Assembly (NCBI RefSeq): GCF_030035675.1
Contig: NC_084482.1
Coordinates: forward strand, 225,785,943-225,849,942
Reading direction: 5' to 3'
Length of the DNA: 64,000 nt
From: Rhineura floridana
Lineage: Eukaryota > Chordata > Lepidosauria > Squamata > Rhineuridae
The notes under the pieces are model-generated. The model searched no databases. It saw only the letters and a program-made list of their open reading frames with translations, and was not told where the DNA came from. Shown here piece after piece: positions 39,100-50,094 of the stretch. The number at the start of each line of letters is the position of its first letter. Position 1 is the stretch's first letter. The position numbers were made by a program, and so were the translations under genes.

Positions 39100-40200
39100 T
39101 TCTTGATTTGGGCCTTAATACAGGGCTGGAGCGAGCAGTCTGTGAAGCCAGCAAGGTGGCGCCGCGCCTTCCGGGGGGGGGGGGGCAGCTGGGGCATCCC
39201 GCAGCGCCAGAGGCAAAGCTAGGGAGACCCTTCCCGTCAGCCCCGGTGGAGGACCTCGGGGTGTCCCCAGGACCCCTCCCTACAGGAGCAGGGGCTGAGC
39301 CTGCTTCCCGAGGACCAGTCCCGCTTCTCTCCGCTGCGCTGGAGCCCGGCCTGGCCGTCAGCCGGGAGGAGGGCGCCGCTCGCCCCACACACACGTCGCG
39401 GCTCCCGGGCCAGAAGTAGCCCGGCCTGGAGGCGCCTCTCCGCGCCCAGCGCTGCCTTGTTCCTCCGCGCACAGGAGAAGGCCTCGCTGCCCGCCTGGGA
39501 TGGCGGCAACCCACCCCGGGGACTGCATGGTGGATTGGCAGAAAGAAACCATGGAAATGAATGAATGGCCCGGAGGTCAGCGGAGAAGCCCCTCCGGGGA
39601 AGAAGGGGGCTTTCGCGGTTCATTCCCTCCAGCCTCTGCCTGCAGCCATTTACCCCCCCCCAAAGGAGGCTGCTTTGTCTCACCCCAACCCCCACCCCGA
39701 CTAGACAGAACTCAGAAAGGAGAGGGCGGGAAGAGCCTGCAAGTTGAGCGGGGGGGGGGATCAGTTGGAGAGCAGCGGGGCGATTCTTGGTGAGGGGGAT
39801 CTCTTCCTTCTTTTTCCTCCTCCCCATCACGAGGCCGGAGGGAGTTGCTCTCCACGGGAGAGGGAGATTTCAACAGGATTGTGCAATGCAAGACTAGCTG
39901 TTCGGCCCCCGCACCGAGTTTTTCTCCCTCTCTCGGCCGGAGTGCATGCATTCCCAGAGGGGCGTTTGGGAGGGGGCTCTTCCTGTCCACAAAAAGAGGC
40001 AAATTAACCCCCCTTACCGCTTTGTCCGCTCCAGGCACCAGCCTCCCCTTTGCCCGAGGATCTGACCACGCGGGTTTCCCCTTCCTGGAGGCTCTCAACT
40101 GCCAGAACTCCGCCCCTCGGAATATCTCCCGCCCCTCGAGAAATACTCCTCCCCTCCCCTCCCTCGCTCTCTTTAAAATGGGGAAGGTGTAAAAGCTGGA
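39100..40200 (-). promoter_or_regulatory. CpG-rich promoter-like block of unit 3
   Basis: GC- and CpG-rich sequence 5' of the unit 3 KRAB exon, matching 12,290-13,420. A plus-type GC block for gene C begins about 2.6 kb away at 42,800, so the two would be divergent. I could not place a start site or an initiator exon. Confidence 0.65.
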
Positions 40201-41524
40201 ACGGAACACTCTGGAAGGGCTCTTTATATAAGAATTTGATGCCAAAAACACTGGGATGTGTTAGACACACTTGAGAACAACATTTAGGAACAAAAACCAT
40301 TCCGATAGGATTTTTATTAACCCTTTAACAACCAAAATGCCCTCCGGAATGGAATGAAACAGCCTGGAACAGTGACTTCCCAGTGAGCCAGACCTCCGAA
40401 ATTCACCAGTCCCACATGACTACATGGGATGCATGCAATAAGACACAAAACTTTCACATAAGCCACATTCCATGCAATAATACATCTTTCTGAACAGAGC
40501 CCAGAACAACATCTGAACCAGCCAAGTCAATAGCCAGTTCAAAAGCATCCCAAACAATCAAACTCGCCAGTAGACTGCTAACCCACTTGCGTACACACAA
40601 GCAAAGATTTGTGCTATGCGCCCCAATTGTTTTCAATGGTATATAGTCAAATATAACTTCAGTTAATTTAACAACAGAGACAAATTTCATTTGATGATGT
40701 CAAATTTAAATTGGTACTGCTGAAAGTTAAGGGCACACTTCTGTATTTTTGTGAATACTTTGATTCTCTTATGTTACTGTAATATATATTAAAGATGACC
40801 TTTCATTCCAACAATGAGTGGTAGTGTTTATTTATAAATTATACAGTCATCTACACAAAACATCCTGAATGAAATGTTGATAGTATGCAAATTTAACTGC
40901 AAAACAAATTGCTCCAATAAATATTATTACTTAGTTGGCAGCTCTAGTAATGATTAATGAGGTATGTGTGTGAAAACAATATAGTACATTGTTGTTTTTC
41001 TTGAATGCAACTACAGATAGCTTTTGGTGCTAGAGAATAGCTGCAGTTTACTCTTCTTCCCACTAGGGGCACTATAAGATCTGCTGATCTCTGCAGAGAG
41101 AGGATGATCCCTTCTTTTTTCAGACCAATAAGGCAGCAGCCCAGGTATCCTATATTTCTACTGTGGAGGTGGCTCAGTGGCAGCAAGGAGTGTCTTCTCT
41201 CATTACCGATAGCAGAAAAGCCACAAGTAAAAGCCAGCCGACTTGCCCCTCCAATCTCTCTCCCTCCCCAATTCACCAGCCATTCGCAACCTGGTAGCAG
41301 CATCAATAGTGTTGCTTAGTGGACCTACATACAGCAAGAAAGGGTATTGCTGATCACCCCAGAGGTTCCTGGGTCATCCTGTGTCATCTCCCATTTCCCA
41401 ACACAAGGAGAGGCAGTGGTTGGTGAATTTGGTAGGTCTGGCTCATTGGGAAGTTGCCGTTCTGGGCTTTTTTACATAAAAAGCGTATTATAGCCCAGAG
41501 CGGGTATCGGAACATGGCGCCATC
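40201..41524. other. No feature recognised
   Basis: A/T-rich spacer between the minus-strand unit 3 and the plus-strand gene C. No coding signal or named repeat is seen. Confidence 0.5.
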
Positions 41525-41795
41525 TCTGCTATCTTTTCAGCGCCTTTTGAAGACTTTCCTCTTTCAACAAGCCTTTTAAGTTGAGACCTATCCCAGTCTG
41601 TGCCTGTGTTAGAATTGCTTTTAATATGTCTTTTAATAATGTTTTTAACCGTTTTAAAAAAGATGTTTTTAACATTTTTTTAAAAATGTTTTTAACGTTG
41701 TCAAAGTGTTTTTAATGTTTCTGTTTGCCGCCCTCAGCTCCTGCTGGAAGGAAGGGAGGGTACAAATAAAATAAATAAATAAATAAGGTGCTTAC
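41525..41795 (+). mobile_element. L2-like LINE 3' end
   Basis: This is a close copy of 31,313-31,600, ending GCCGCCCTCAGCTCCTGCTG with an (AAAT)n tail. Confidence 0.75.
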
Positions 41796-42305
41796 AGATT
41801 GACTGCTTCATTATCTGCTCCAGAGTTTTTCCAGGGATTGATATTAGGCTGACTGGTCTGTAGTTCCTCCTTCTTGCCCTTTTTGAAGATGGTGACAACA
41901 TTAGCCCTCCTCCAGTCATCTGGCACTTCACCCATCCTCCATGATTTCGCAAAGATAATAGACAGTGGTTCTGAGAGTTCTTCAGCCAGCTCCTTCAATA
42001 CTCTAGGATGCAGTTCGTCGGGCCCTGGAGGTTTGAACTCGTTGAAAGTGATTAGGTATTTCTTGACCATTTTTCTATCAATCTCAAGCTGCAATCCTGC
42101 CCCTTCCACTTCAAGTTTCCTAGGAGGATCATAGACCCTTTTTGGGGAGAAGACTGAGCCGAAGCAGGAATTGAGCGCTTCTGTCTTTTCTTTGTCATCT
42201 GTTATCATTTTGCCATCCTCATTGAGTAGTTGCGCCACCATTTCTTTTCTCTGTCTTTTACTATGGACATACCTGAAGAAAGCTTTTTTGTTGCTTTTAG
42301 TGATT
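41796..42305 (-). mobile_element. CR1 LINE, N-terminal RT fragment
   Basis: The minus strand encodes DKEKTEALNSCFGSVF, PPGPDELHPRVLKELAEELS, EVPDDWRRANVVTIFKKGKK, and in the next frame NYRPVSLISIPGKTLEQIM. One frame break near 41,870 separates them. Confidence 0.88.
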
Positions 42306-42799
42306 GGCTGCAGCCTGATTGGCTGCAGTCAGGAAGCACAAGGGCATTTCTCAGTGGCTCCCGAGATCCTTTTTCATGCTGATTGGCTCATACATAGGGG
42401 CTTGGCTGGGACCCTGCTCCCAAAAAAGCAACCAGTTTATGACTCCAGGCAACCCCGACGACATCCCTGTGATCCAGGTGAGCAAGCAGGTGTCTCTGGA
42501 GCCACCAGAAGTAGGGATTTCGGCTGCATGCTTCTTCTAGCCTGCCTGCCCCCAAGTGGAGGGGGTGGCGGCTTCCGCGCAGCAGAGTAAGCCTTGCAAT
42601 CTGAGCCAATAAAAGAGCGCCCTGGTGAAGATCAGCCTGTTGCCGGGCGAAACTCTCCAGTTGGGAGCCTCTGATGGGATCTGGAAGCGATCCGCTCCCT
42701 TCTTCCCCCCCAAACGTCCTTACTCTTTGTGGATTTATGCATGGGTGAATAAAACTGTTTTGTTTGAAACTAAGGGCTACCAGGCCCGGCTCTAGCAGT
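42306..42799 (+). other. Unassigned, LTR-like composition
   Basis: It contains CCAATAAAAGAGCGCC near 42,605 and GAATAAAACTG near 42,747, spaced as a promoter and polyadenylation signal might be in an LTR. I cannot define ends or a target duplication, so no element is called. Confidence 0.25.
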
Positions 42800-43350
42800 G
42801 AGTGGCCCGGGAATTTAGAGGGGGCCCTCACTGGTCCCAGCGGAATGGGATCTGCTGCTTGTTGCCCCCCCCAGGCCTCATGTGGGTCAAGGACCTTGAG
42901 CTCTGGTTCCTGCCGAGGCGGGAAGGGTTAGCCCCAAGGGGGAGGGGAGGGGTCGCCCTTCCTAATCCGGAAGGAGAAAGACTGAAAGAGCCAGGAGAGG
43001 AGGAGGAGGCTGGAGCGCGTGGAGGGAAAAGAGGTGCGACATATTGGGGAGGGGCAAGATTTGCTTTTGGGGGGCTGGGTGGAGGGAGAAGGAGGAGAGA
43101 GCTCCCCTCCTCCTCTGGGAATCCACGGAAAGGGGGGGGTGATCCATGCGGTCCAGCTGCAAAAGGGGGCAGCTGCTTCCCCTCCTTGCAGACCAGCCCC
43201 CTCTCTCCAGGGACGATGTGCAGCTCAGATGGGGGGAGGAAAGGGGGGTCTTGATGCAGAGGAAAGGGCTCTGTTGGGGGGCACATTGGAGAATGCTGTG
43301 CTGCTTTTGCACGCCAAAGCGGGAGGGAGAGACCCATTTAGATTTTGGGT
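42800..43350 (+). promoter_or_regulatory. GC-rich promoter-like block upstream of gene C
   Basis: A GC-rich block closely matching 54,070-54,560 upstream of gene D (shared GGCGGGAAGGGTTA/GGCGGGAAGAGTTA and CTAATCCGGAAGGAGAAA). The position and conservation between both copies suggest the promoter/5' UTR exon region of the plus-strand genes. CCGGAAG is an ETS-type site, known in many KZFP promoters. The start site is not determinable. Confidence 0.6.
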
Positions 43351-44375
43351 TTCCTCTTAGGCAAGGGAAATGAGGGGTGCTTTTCTGGGGGGGAATATTT
43401 GGCCTTCTCAATAAACAGCCTGCAGGCAGGAGTCTGTTGGAGGGGGAGGGCAAAGCCGCCTGGTGGATCTGGCCTCCTCGTTCAGGTCTGGCCCAGCTCA
43501 GGGGTGCAGAGGGTCTTGGAGACCTTCTGGTAACAAGCAGCTGATAAATAATGTTTATTTATTTTTCTTTTATTTGTTTATTAAATTTATTAGTCTCTTT
43601 TCTACACAAATATGTGCATTCAAAGTGACCTTCAGGTAATAACAATTGAAAGTAAAAGATAAATAAAAAAGTAATAAAATTTATAAAAAAACCAGTGTCT
43701 CTGTCCAGCCTCACCATTTGCCTTAGGAACATCCATATTGACAGGAGGGCCTCCTAAGTGCTATCGACAGTCCAAAGTACAATAGCTGACCAATGCTCAC
43801 AACAACCCTGTGAGGTGGGGCAGGATGAGAGCCTGTCAATAATGTATTGGTTGGAGCAGGGGAGGGCACTGTCCAGCCTGAGGGCCACGTTTCCTCATGA
43901 GCTGATCCGCTCTGGGAGCCACTTTACAGCGATGGGCAGGGCTGGAGGTAAGAGCATGTAAAGCTGTGGCTGTGAGTCTGACCTTTCTCTAGGAGGTACG
44001 CTGCAGCCATTTAAAAGTCAGAAGTTTCTTCAGCACCCCCCCCCATACAGAGAACTCAAGGAGTGGGTCAGAGCACTGGGCTTAGGCTAAGAGGTCTAGG
44101 TGTGAAGGCCCAGGAAAAATTCATACTGGGGGTGGTGAAAGAGGTGGGGCCTTTCCAGGCACAGAGGGCGGTCTGGAAGAACCCGGGGACGGCTCTGGAA
44201 GCTATCTAGGGCCTGACGGTGAAGGCTTTTTGCAGGTCAAACATCCTGAAGGACACTGAGGCTGGAGGAAAGTAACACAGAAAGGAGACACTGAGGCAGG
44301 TTGTAATATTTAAACACCTGAGATTCAAATTTGTGTGCAGGATGAAATTCTTCCCCTCCCGTCTCTCCCCTGCAG
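43351..44375 (+). other. Gene C 5' intron, no coding exon seen
   Basis: A/T-rich and unique sequence matching 55,170-55,769 plus 56,582-57,215 in gene D. The site near 43,745-43,752 is the empty target of the LTR inserted in gene D. Confidence 0.55.
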
Positions 44376-44535
44376 ACACTTGAAAGCCGCTCCTGGCTTG
44401 AAGGTGCATCGTGGCCGCGGCTGCGAGATCCCCAGATCCGACTCCCCAGCGGGCAGGGCAATGGCCTTAGAGGGACTGTCTGGACTGCCCCTTCTCTGGG
44501 GTGGGGTGCAAAGAGCTGCCGGGCAGCCCCCTCAG
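44376..44535 (+). CDS. Gene C exon with start codon (N-terminal segment)
   Basis: An acceptor CTCTCCCCTGCAG ends at 44,375 and a donor CAG/GTAAGA lies at 44,535/44,536. The ATG at 44,461 has a good context (GCAATGG) and gives MALEGLSGLPLLWGGVQRAA GQPPQ, ending in phase 0 at the donor. The exon joins in frame to the KRAB exon ([13 protein letters not shown]). The frame is also open upstream of 44,461 without another Met in the exon, so the upstream part is read as 5' UTR. The gene D copy at 57,301 differs by one residue (Glu for Gln at position 17), supporting a conserved coding role. The short N-terminal peptide has no domain I recognise. Confidence 0.8.
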
Positions 44536-44635
44536 GTAAGAGAATGATCATTGGGGGTGCCTCTCTCTGTGGGGAGTGGGGAGGAGCTGTGAAAGTATAT
44601 CCCTTTTTCTCTTTACTTTTGACACTGCCTAAGAA

Positions 44636-45170
44636 AAGCTGGATCAGGCCAGTGGCCGGTCTAGTCCAGCATCCTGTATTCACGGTGGCCAATCAGATGC
44701 CCCAGTTGGAAGCCCACAAGCAGGACCTGAGCGCAAGAGCAACTCCCCCCACGTGTGATTCTGTTTCATGTGCCTGGCAGAACACGCACGTGCCCACATG
44801 TCTTAAAAGACACTCCTGTGCGAGTGAAGTTTCCGTTTGTTACGGGAAACAGCGAAGACATTTAGCTGCAGATTGATCTTAATGCATTCACGCCTTAAAA
44901 TGGAAGAAAAGGGGTGTGGAGCACGTCAGTTGGTGTGAAACAGTTTCTGGTTTTACTCATGTCATGAAACAAGAGGGGGTCAGTAAGGGAATAATCTCAG
45001 CATGTTCCATTGCCCAGGCTAATATGCACTTGCCACTGGCCTGCTATGTCACGATCCCCAGCATACTGCCTCCGACAGTGGAAGCATCGTGGCTAGCAGC
45101 CACCGATAGTGTTATCCTCAATTTATCTAATCCTCTTATAAAGCCATCCAAGTTAGCGGATTTCACTGCA
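44636..45170 (-). mobile_element. Old CR1 3' end pieces in gene C intron
   Basis: The reverse complements of 44,636-44,725 (GATCCAGC...CCACTGGCCTG-type) and 45,095-45,165 (KSAxLDGFIRGLDK-like) are CR1 3' sequences, with unrelated sequence between. Both also occur in gene D (58,440-58,530 and 59,030-59,100), so they predate the duplication. Confidence 0.6.
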
Positions 45171-45277
45171 AGATCTAACAGCGACTACAGGGGTGATAAA
45201 TCAACAAAAGCTCACATGCAATTACTCTGTTACTCCGTGGTGCAAGTTGGAGAAATTATCTCTTCTCCTCCTTCCAG

Positions 45278-45404
45278 GGTCCGGTGACCTTTGAGGAGGT
45301 GGCCGTGGATTTCACGGAGGAGGAGTGGGCTCTTCTGGATCCCGGCCAAAGAGCTCTGCACAGGGAAGTCACGGAGGAGATATACGACATGGTGGCCTCT
45401 CTAG
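45278..45404 (+). CDS. Gene C KRAB-A exon
   Basis: The exon is 127 nt, the classic KRAB-A exon size, with acceptor TCCTCCTTCCAG (ending 45,277) and donor CTAG/GTAAGG (45,404/45,405). It enters in phase 0 and leaves in phase 1. It encodes [42 protein letters not shown]. Key KRAB-A residues are kept: DFTEEEW, the LLDPGQRAL core and the ...M region (here YDMVASL for YRDVMLENY). In this family KRAB-A recruits TRIM28/KAP1 and silencing complexes in the nucleus; squamate KRAB boxes vary, so repression is inferred, not shown. The phase-1 G completes the Ala codon at the start of the finger exon (G/CA GAT). Confidence 0.92.
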
Positions 45405-45559
45405 GTAAGGACACTGGTTTTTTTTCTTGACTGATAAATGTTGAAGGTATGGATTTAGTATTAGTGCCATTTAACCCTCCACTGCAGGGATGCTGTTATG
45501 GAAATGGGTGCCTTGGCCCTGGACATTTGGGGAGGGACCACAGCTCAAGGGGTTAGTAC

Positions 45560-47035
45560 CTGCTTTGCACATGAAAGATTTGGTGGCAGATGCCGGGAAA
45601 GGGGTTTGTCTGCCTCAGATCCTGGGGATCCATTGCTTGTTGCAGTAGACAAGGCAAGAATTCATCCAGCATTTCTGCAGTCTCGTTGTCATTCTTTAGC
45701 ACTCTTTTAACTTCCTTGTCATCGCAACCCTCCCAATCACCTTCCCTAAGAAGGGGGTATTTGCGACCAGTCGGTAATTGTTGCAGACCAATGGGTCCAG
45801 GGTGAGCTTTTTCAGGAGCGATCAAATCACTGCTTCTTTCAGGACGGCTAGAACCACTCCCTCCCGCAATGATGTGTTGACCACACCCTGGATCCACTTG
45901 GTCAACCCCCCATGGCAAGCTTTAATAAGCCAAGAAGGGCAAGGGTCGAGAGGATCATCATTGCTTGCCGCATCATCGCAAGCACCTTGTCTACGTCATC
46001 AGGCCGCATCAACTGAAACCGTTCCCAAGAAATTGCAGCAAGCATTTCACTGGTCACCTCATTGGGGACTACAGTATATGTGGAGGGGGCATCAAGACTG
46101 CTACGGAGGCGAGCAACTTTACCCTCAAAGTGCCTTGCAGACAATTCACAGTGGGCCTCCGAAGGGTCTAAGACTCCATTTCCTGGAGCTGATGTCAACA
46201 GACCCCTGACAATACGCAAAAGCTCCACTGGACGGCTACTTGAGGATGTGATGGAGGCAGAGAAGTGGGCCTTCTCCGCCACACTCACCGCCACACAGTA
46301 GGCACGGTTATGATGTTTTACTCATGCCGGATCAGCCTCACAGCACATCTTTCACCATTTGCGCTCTAGCCGTCGTCCAGCCTGTTTCATTGCCCTTAGC
46401 TCACTGGTGTACCAAGGTGCAAACCAGGCTCCACAATGCCGGAGAGGGCTGTCAGGGGCAAGCGTGTCAAGATCCAAAGCGCCTCGTTGTTTGACAAGGG
46501 CTTCAACAGGGTTACCTGCACTATTTCCTGGAATCTCCCCCAGGGCATTGAGGAATCCAGTGGATTCCACTGGTCCCCAGGTTGGACAAATTAATGACTG
46601 ATAATGCTATCAATGGCTACTAGCTAGGATGGCAACACTTTGCTTGTGAATACCAATTGCTGTTGGAGCAAACAATTCTGGACCACATAGATCAATGGTC
46701 TGATCCACAACTTCAAACATGTAGAATTTTCAGGAGTATCTCATCCATGTTGTGTGATTGTTAACAAGGGAGGTGTTTCTATGTACCGGGAAAGGAATGA
46801 CTCCCCAGTTATAAAGTTACATGATATCTTATATACATCCTCAAACACTTTAAAGCCCTGAGCAACTCGACGACTGGGTTGCATAAAGGATTGCCTGCAC
46901 TCATCCAGTCCTGCCTCTACCTTAGGATCTAGCCAGTAAAGGCGATTCGACTGGTGAGCTGGGGTAAAAGTGGAAAGAAAAGCTCTTACCGTTTTTCTCA
47001 ATTTTCTAATCTTACTTTCCCTCCTCAAAACCCTT
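45560..47035 (-). mobile_element. L2-like LINE, endonuclease/RT N-terminal part, in gene C intron
   Basis: The minus strand encodes, in pieces, RRLERKW preceded by FAPWYTSELRAMKQ, AVSVAEKAHFSASITSSSSR, NEVTSEMLAAISWERFQLMR and TLDPLVCNNYRPVANTPFL, the L2/CR1-type stretch between endonuclease and RT. It has several frame breaks. Gene D lacks it at the equivalent point. Confidence 0.75.
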
Positions 47036-47044
47036 TATTATGGA

Positions 47045-47120
47045 TTATGAATCATAGAATAGTAGAGTTGGAAGGGTCCTGTAAGGCCATTGAGTCCAAC
47101 CCCCTGCTCAATGCAGGGAT
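47045..47120 (-). mobile_element. CR1 3' end fragment
   Basis: ATCATAGAATAGTAGAGTTG GAAGGG and GAGTCCAACCCCCTGCTCAA are the complement of a widespread avian/reptile CR1 3' end. Confidence 0.75.
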
Positions 47121-48078
47121 TCATTGCAGGGAACTGAAAGCATAATGAGGGTAGGTAACTTGGCCAAGGTATTCTCGTCTTTTGACGATTTTGATGTTAC
47201 TGGTTACGGTAACTGACTGCGTGCATCAGGCTTTTGTTGCTAATATTCTCTGGCTCACCGAAGAGGGCTGTAGCCTGAGGCTTTCTCCTGGGGCTGTCTC
47301 TTTCACAGTTCTTCCCCTCGCAGCTGACTTTGGATGGGTGGGAATTTCAAGCCAAATTAATCCAATTTGCACTTTCTGAAACTGTGAGCACAGACACAGG
47401 CATCCTTGGAAATCTGCACTTATTCAGACTTTGCGATGTAGTTTGCCAGCCAACCAATGTTTGCAAAAATGATATATTAGTGGAAAGTGTGCGTAAGAAT
47501 GAATATATGAGTCAAAATAACAAGCAAAAATGTATTTGACAAGAAATGGCTGGCAAAAATGTGTACATTGGCCAAATCTCCCTACAAAAATGTGTTTATT
47601 AGGGTAAATTTGCACTAATGAGGATGATTTTTAAAAAAATCAGAAATTACTGCAGAAATGTGGAGAATGGATTTAATTTGCTTGTCTTCTACTGATATAT
47701 TCTAAGAGTAATTTTCCAAGCCAATATTATTCTCCTCGAAAAAGTAATTTCATTTCTGCATTTCTCTTCCCCCTAACCCCACTTCTTATTGCGTATTACT
47801 TTAGAAATATATCTCTGTTGTATCACAGTAGGAGGAAAAACAAGACACATCTGGGCCTAGTGATACGAAGTGGAATATGGACCTGAGAGGAATTCATGTT
47901 GTGTGACGCTGTAGAATATTCAGATAACCTTGGTTTCAGCTGGGCATAGAAACAGAAAGGGGGAGAACTGTGGAGATGGAAAAATTGAGAAGTAGCTTGT
48001 TGGGCTTGATCTGTAATGTGATCCTTTGTCTTTGCCTTGAAATTCCAACATTATTTTTTTCTCCCTCTTCCCTTTCAG
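47121..48078. other. Gene C intron, no feature recognised
   Basis: A/T-rich intron ending in the acceptor CTCTTCCCTTTCAG at 48,078. It contains repeated CAAAAATG(T/A)-rich runs near 47,460-47,600. Confidence 0.5.
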
Positions 48079-49730
48079 CAGATGATGTGCAGAAGAATGA
48101 GAATGATAGGGAACCACCGATGGTGTCACTGGTAAGATTGGCCAGGTGTGAACCACAAAAAGAGATGTTTGGAAATCACAGGGGACCCAAAACATCTGAA
48201 AGAAACCAGTCAAAGAGTGGGAGGAAGAAATCCTCTATTTCTCAGACTTTGTGTCAAAGAACCCACACTGGGGAGAAGCCATTTAAATGCACAGAGTGTG
48301 GAAAAAGTTTTAGAGTGAGCAATCATCTTACTGTACATCAACGAACACACACGGGGGAGAAACCATTTAAATGCACAGATTGTGGACAGAGTTTTAGTGA
48401 GAGTGTTAACCTTACTTTACATCGCAGAACACACACCGGGGAGAAGCTATATAAATGCATGGAGTGTGGGAAGAGCTTCTGTCGGAATTACTCCCTTACT
48501 TCACATCAACGAACCCACACAGGGGAGAAACCATTTAAATGCAGGGAGTGTGGAAGGAACTTCAGTGTGAAACATAGCTTCACTCAACATCAACAAACCC
48601 ACACAGGGGAGAAACCATTTAAATGCAGGGAGTGTGGAAAGAGCTTCCGTCAGAGCTGTCGCCTTACTTTACATGAAAGAACACACACAGGGGAGAAACC
48701 ATATAAATGCATGGAATGTGGGAAGAACTTCAGTCGAAAGGATTCCCTTACTTCACATCAAAGAACCCATGCAGGGGAGAAACCCTTTAAATGCATCAAG
48801 TGTGGAAAGAGCTTCCGTCGGAATTATTCCCTTACTTCACATCAAAGAATCCACATGGAGGAGAAACCCTTTAAATGCATTGAGTGTGGAAAGAGCTTCA
48901 GTCGGAATGATTCCCTTACTTCACATCAAAGAATCCACATGGAGGAGAAACCGTATGAATGCATGGAGTGTGGGAAATGCTTCAGTAACAGAAGTAACTT
49001 AACTTCACATCAACAAGCACATACAGGGAAGAACAGATTTGAATGCAAGGAGTGTGGAAAGAGCTTCAGTGCGAGCAATAAACTTAAGGTGCATCACAGA
49101 ATACACACAGGGGAAAAACCATTTAATTGCACAGTCTGTGGAAAGAGTTTTAGAATGAGCAGTCATCTTACTGTACATCTACGAACACACACGGGGGAGA
49201 AACCATTTAAATGTATGGAATGTGGAAAGAGTTTTAGTGAGAGTGGTAACCTTACTTTACATCGCCGAACGCACTCCGGGGAGAAACCATTTAAATGCAG
49301 TGAGTGTGGAAAGGGTTTTATTCGCAATGATCATTTAACTTTACATCAAATAACCCACACAGGGGAAAAACCCTTTAAATGCAGGGAGTGTGGAAAGAGC
49401 TTCATTGCGAAATGTGGCTTGACTGAACATCAACGAACCCACACCAGGGAGAAACCTTTTCAGTGCATGGAGTGTGGAAAGAACTTCAGTGCTAACGGTG
49501 CCCTCTCTAGACATCAACGAACACACACAGGGGAAAAACCATATAAATGCATGGAGTGTGGAAAGAGCTTCAGTGACAGCAGTAAACTTAATGCACATCA
49601 TACAACACACACGAGGGAGAAACCATTTAAATGTGTGGTGTGTGGAAAGAGTTTCAGTAAGAATCGTCACCTTGCTTTACATGAAAGAATGCATGCAGGG
49701 GAGAAACTAAATGAATGGAATGCGGAATAA
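48079..49730 (+). CDS. Gene C zinc-finger exon, KRAB zinc-finger protein with 17 C2H2 fingers
   Basis: The exon starts after CCTTTCAG; the phase-1 G from the KRAB exon gives [14 protein letters not shown], a short linker, then 17 tandem C-X2-C-X12-H-X3-H fingers joined by TGEKP-type linkers, so spliced gene C is about 617 aa. Residues at helix -1/2/3/6 run VNHV, EVNL, RYSS, VHSQ, QCRL, RDSS, RYSS, RDSS, NSNS, ANKV, MSHV, EGNL, RDHL, ACGE, AGAR, DSKA, KRHL. All zinc ligands are kept in all 17. Fingers 1-2 and 11-12 are near copies ([32 protein letters not shown]), showing internal duplication. Some linkers deviate (HMEEKP after 7 and 8, HTGKNR after 9). A small deletion after finger 17 gives [10 protein letters not shown] and stop, so one finger is lost from the C-terminus. 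It should act in the nucleus as a DNA-binding repressor, perhaps of transposons, as for many KZFPs; the target is unknown. Confidence 0.93.
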
Positions 49731-49822
49731 ACTTCAGTGTGAGCCGTACTCTATGTCTTTAAAGTAGAGGACTGGTGGAACTTAGGTGGACCAACGTATT
49801 TAGCAATGTTGAGTATGTAGTT

Positions 49823-50072
49823 GCCAAGGCCATACTGCCGTGATCACACCTGATCTCATCTGAGGTCGGAAGCTAAGCAAGGTTAGTCCTGGTTAGTACT
49901 TGGATGGGAGACTGCTTAGGAATACCGGGTACCGTAGGCTTGGAGGAAGGCAATGGTAAACCGCCTCTGAATACCTCTTACCATGAAAACTCTATGAATA
50001 TATCCAAAAAAAGATTCATAGGGTTGCCATAAGTCATAATCGACTTGAAGGCATATAACAACAGGAACAAAA
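49823..50072 (+). mobile_element. Complete 5S-rRNA-derived SINE
   Basis: An 11-bp target duplication AGTATGTAGTT lies at 49,812-49,822 and 50,073-50,083. The first ~120 bp are close to 5S rRNA (GGAAGCTAAGCAAGGTTAGT and GGTTAGTACTTGGATGGGAG, the internal promoter region). They are followed by the BovB-like SINE tail (CATAAGTCATAATCGACTTG). It is not a 5S gene. This class (5S-Sauria) is known from squamates and supports the host assignment. Confidence 0.92.
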
Positions 50073-50094
50073 AGTATGTAGTTAATTGTAATCT

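Noticed and set aside
42306-42799. LTR fossil upstream of gene C
   Set aside because: Promoter-like and polyadenylation-like signals are suggestive, but I could not define ends or flanking duplications.
42828-43453. Long proline- or glycine-rich frames
   Set aside because: GC-driven frames on both strands of a promoter-like block; not consistent with the gene D copy.
47970-48078. N-terminal 36 residues with a hydrophobic stretch before the gene C fingers
   Set aside because: They come from intron read-through upstream of a clear acceptor at 48,078; the phase matches splicing from the KRAB exon instead of a start at 47,970.
49823-49945. 5S rRNA gene
   Set aside because: The 5S-like part is joined to a SINE tail and flanked by a target duplication, and it lacks a T-run terminator at the 5S end.
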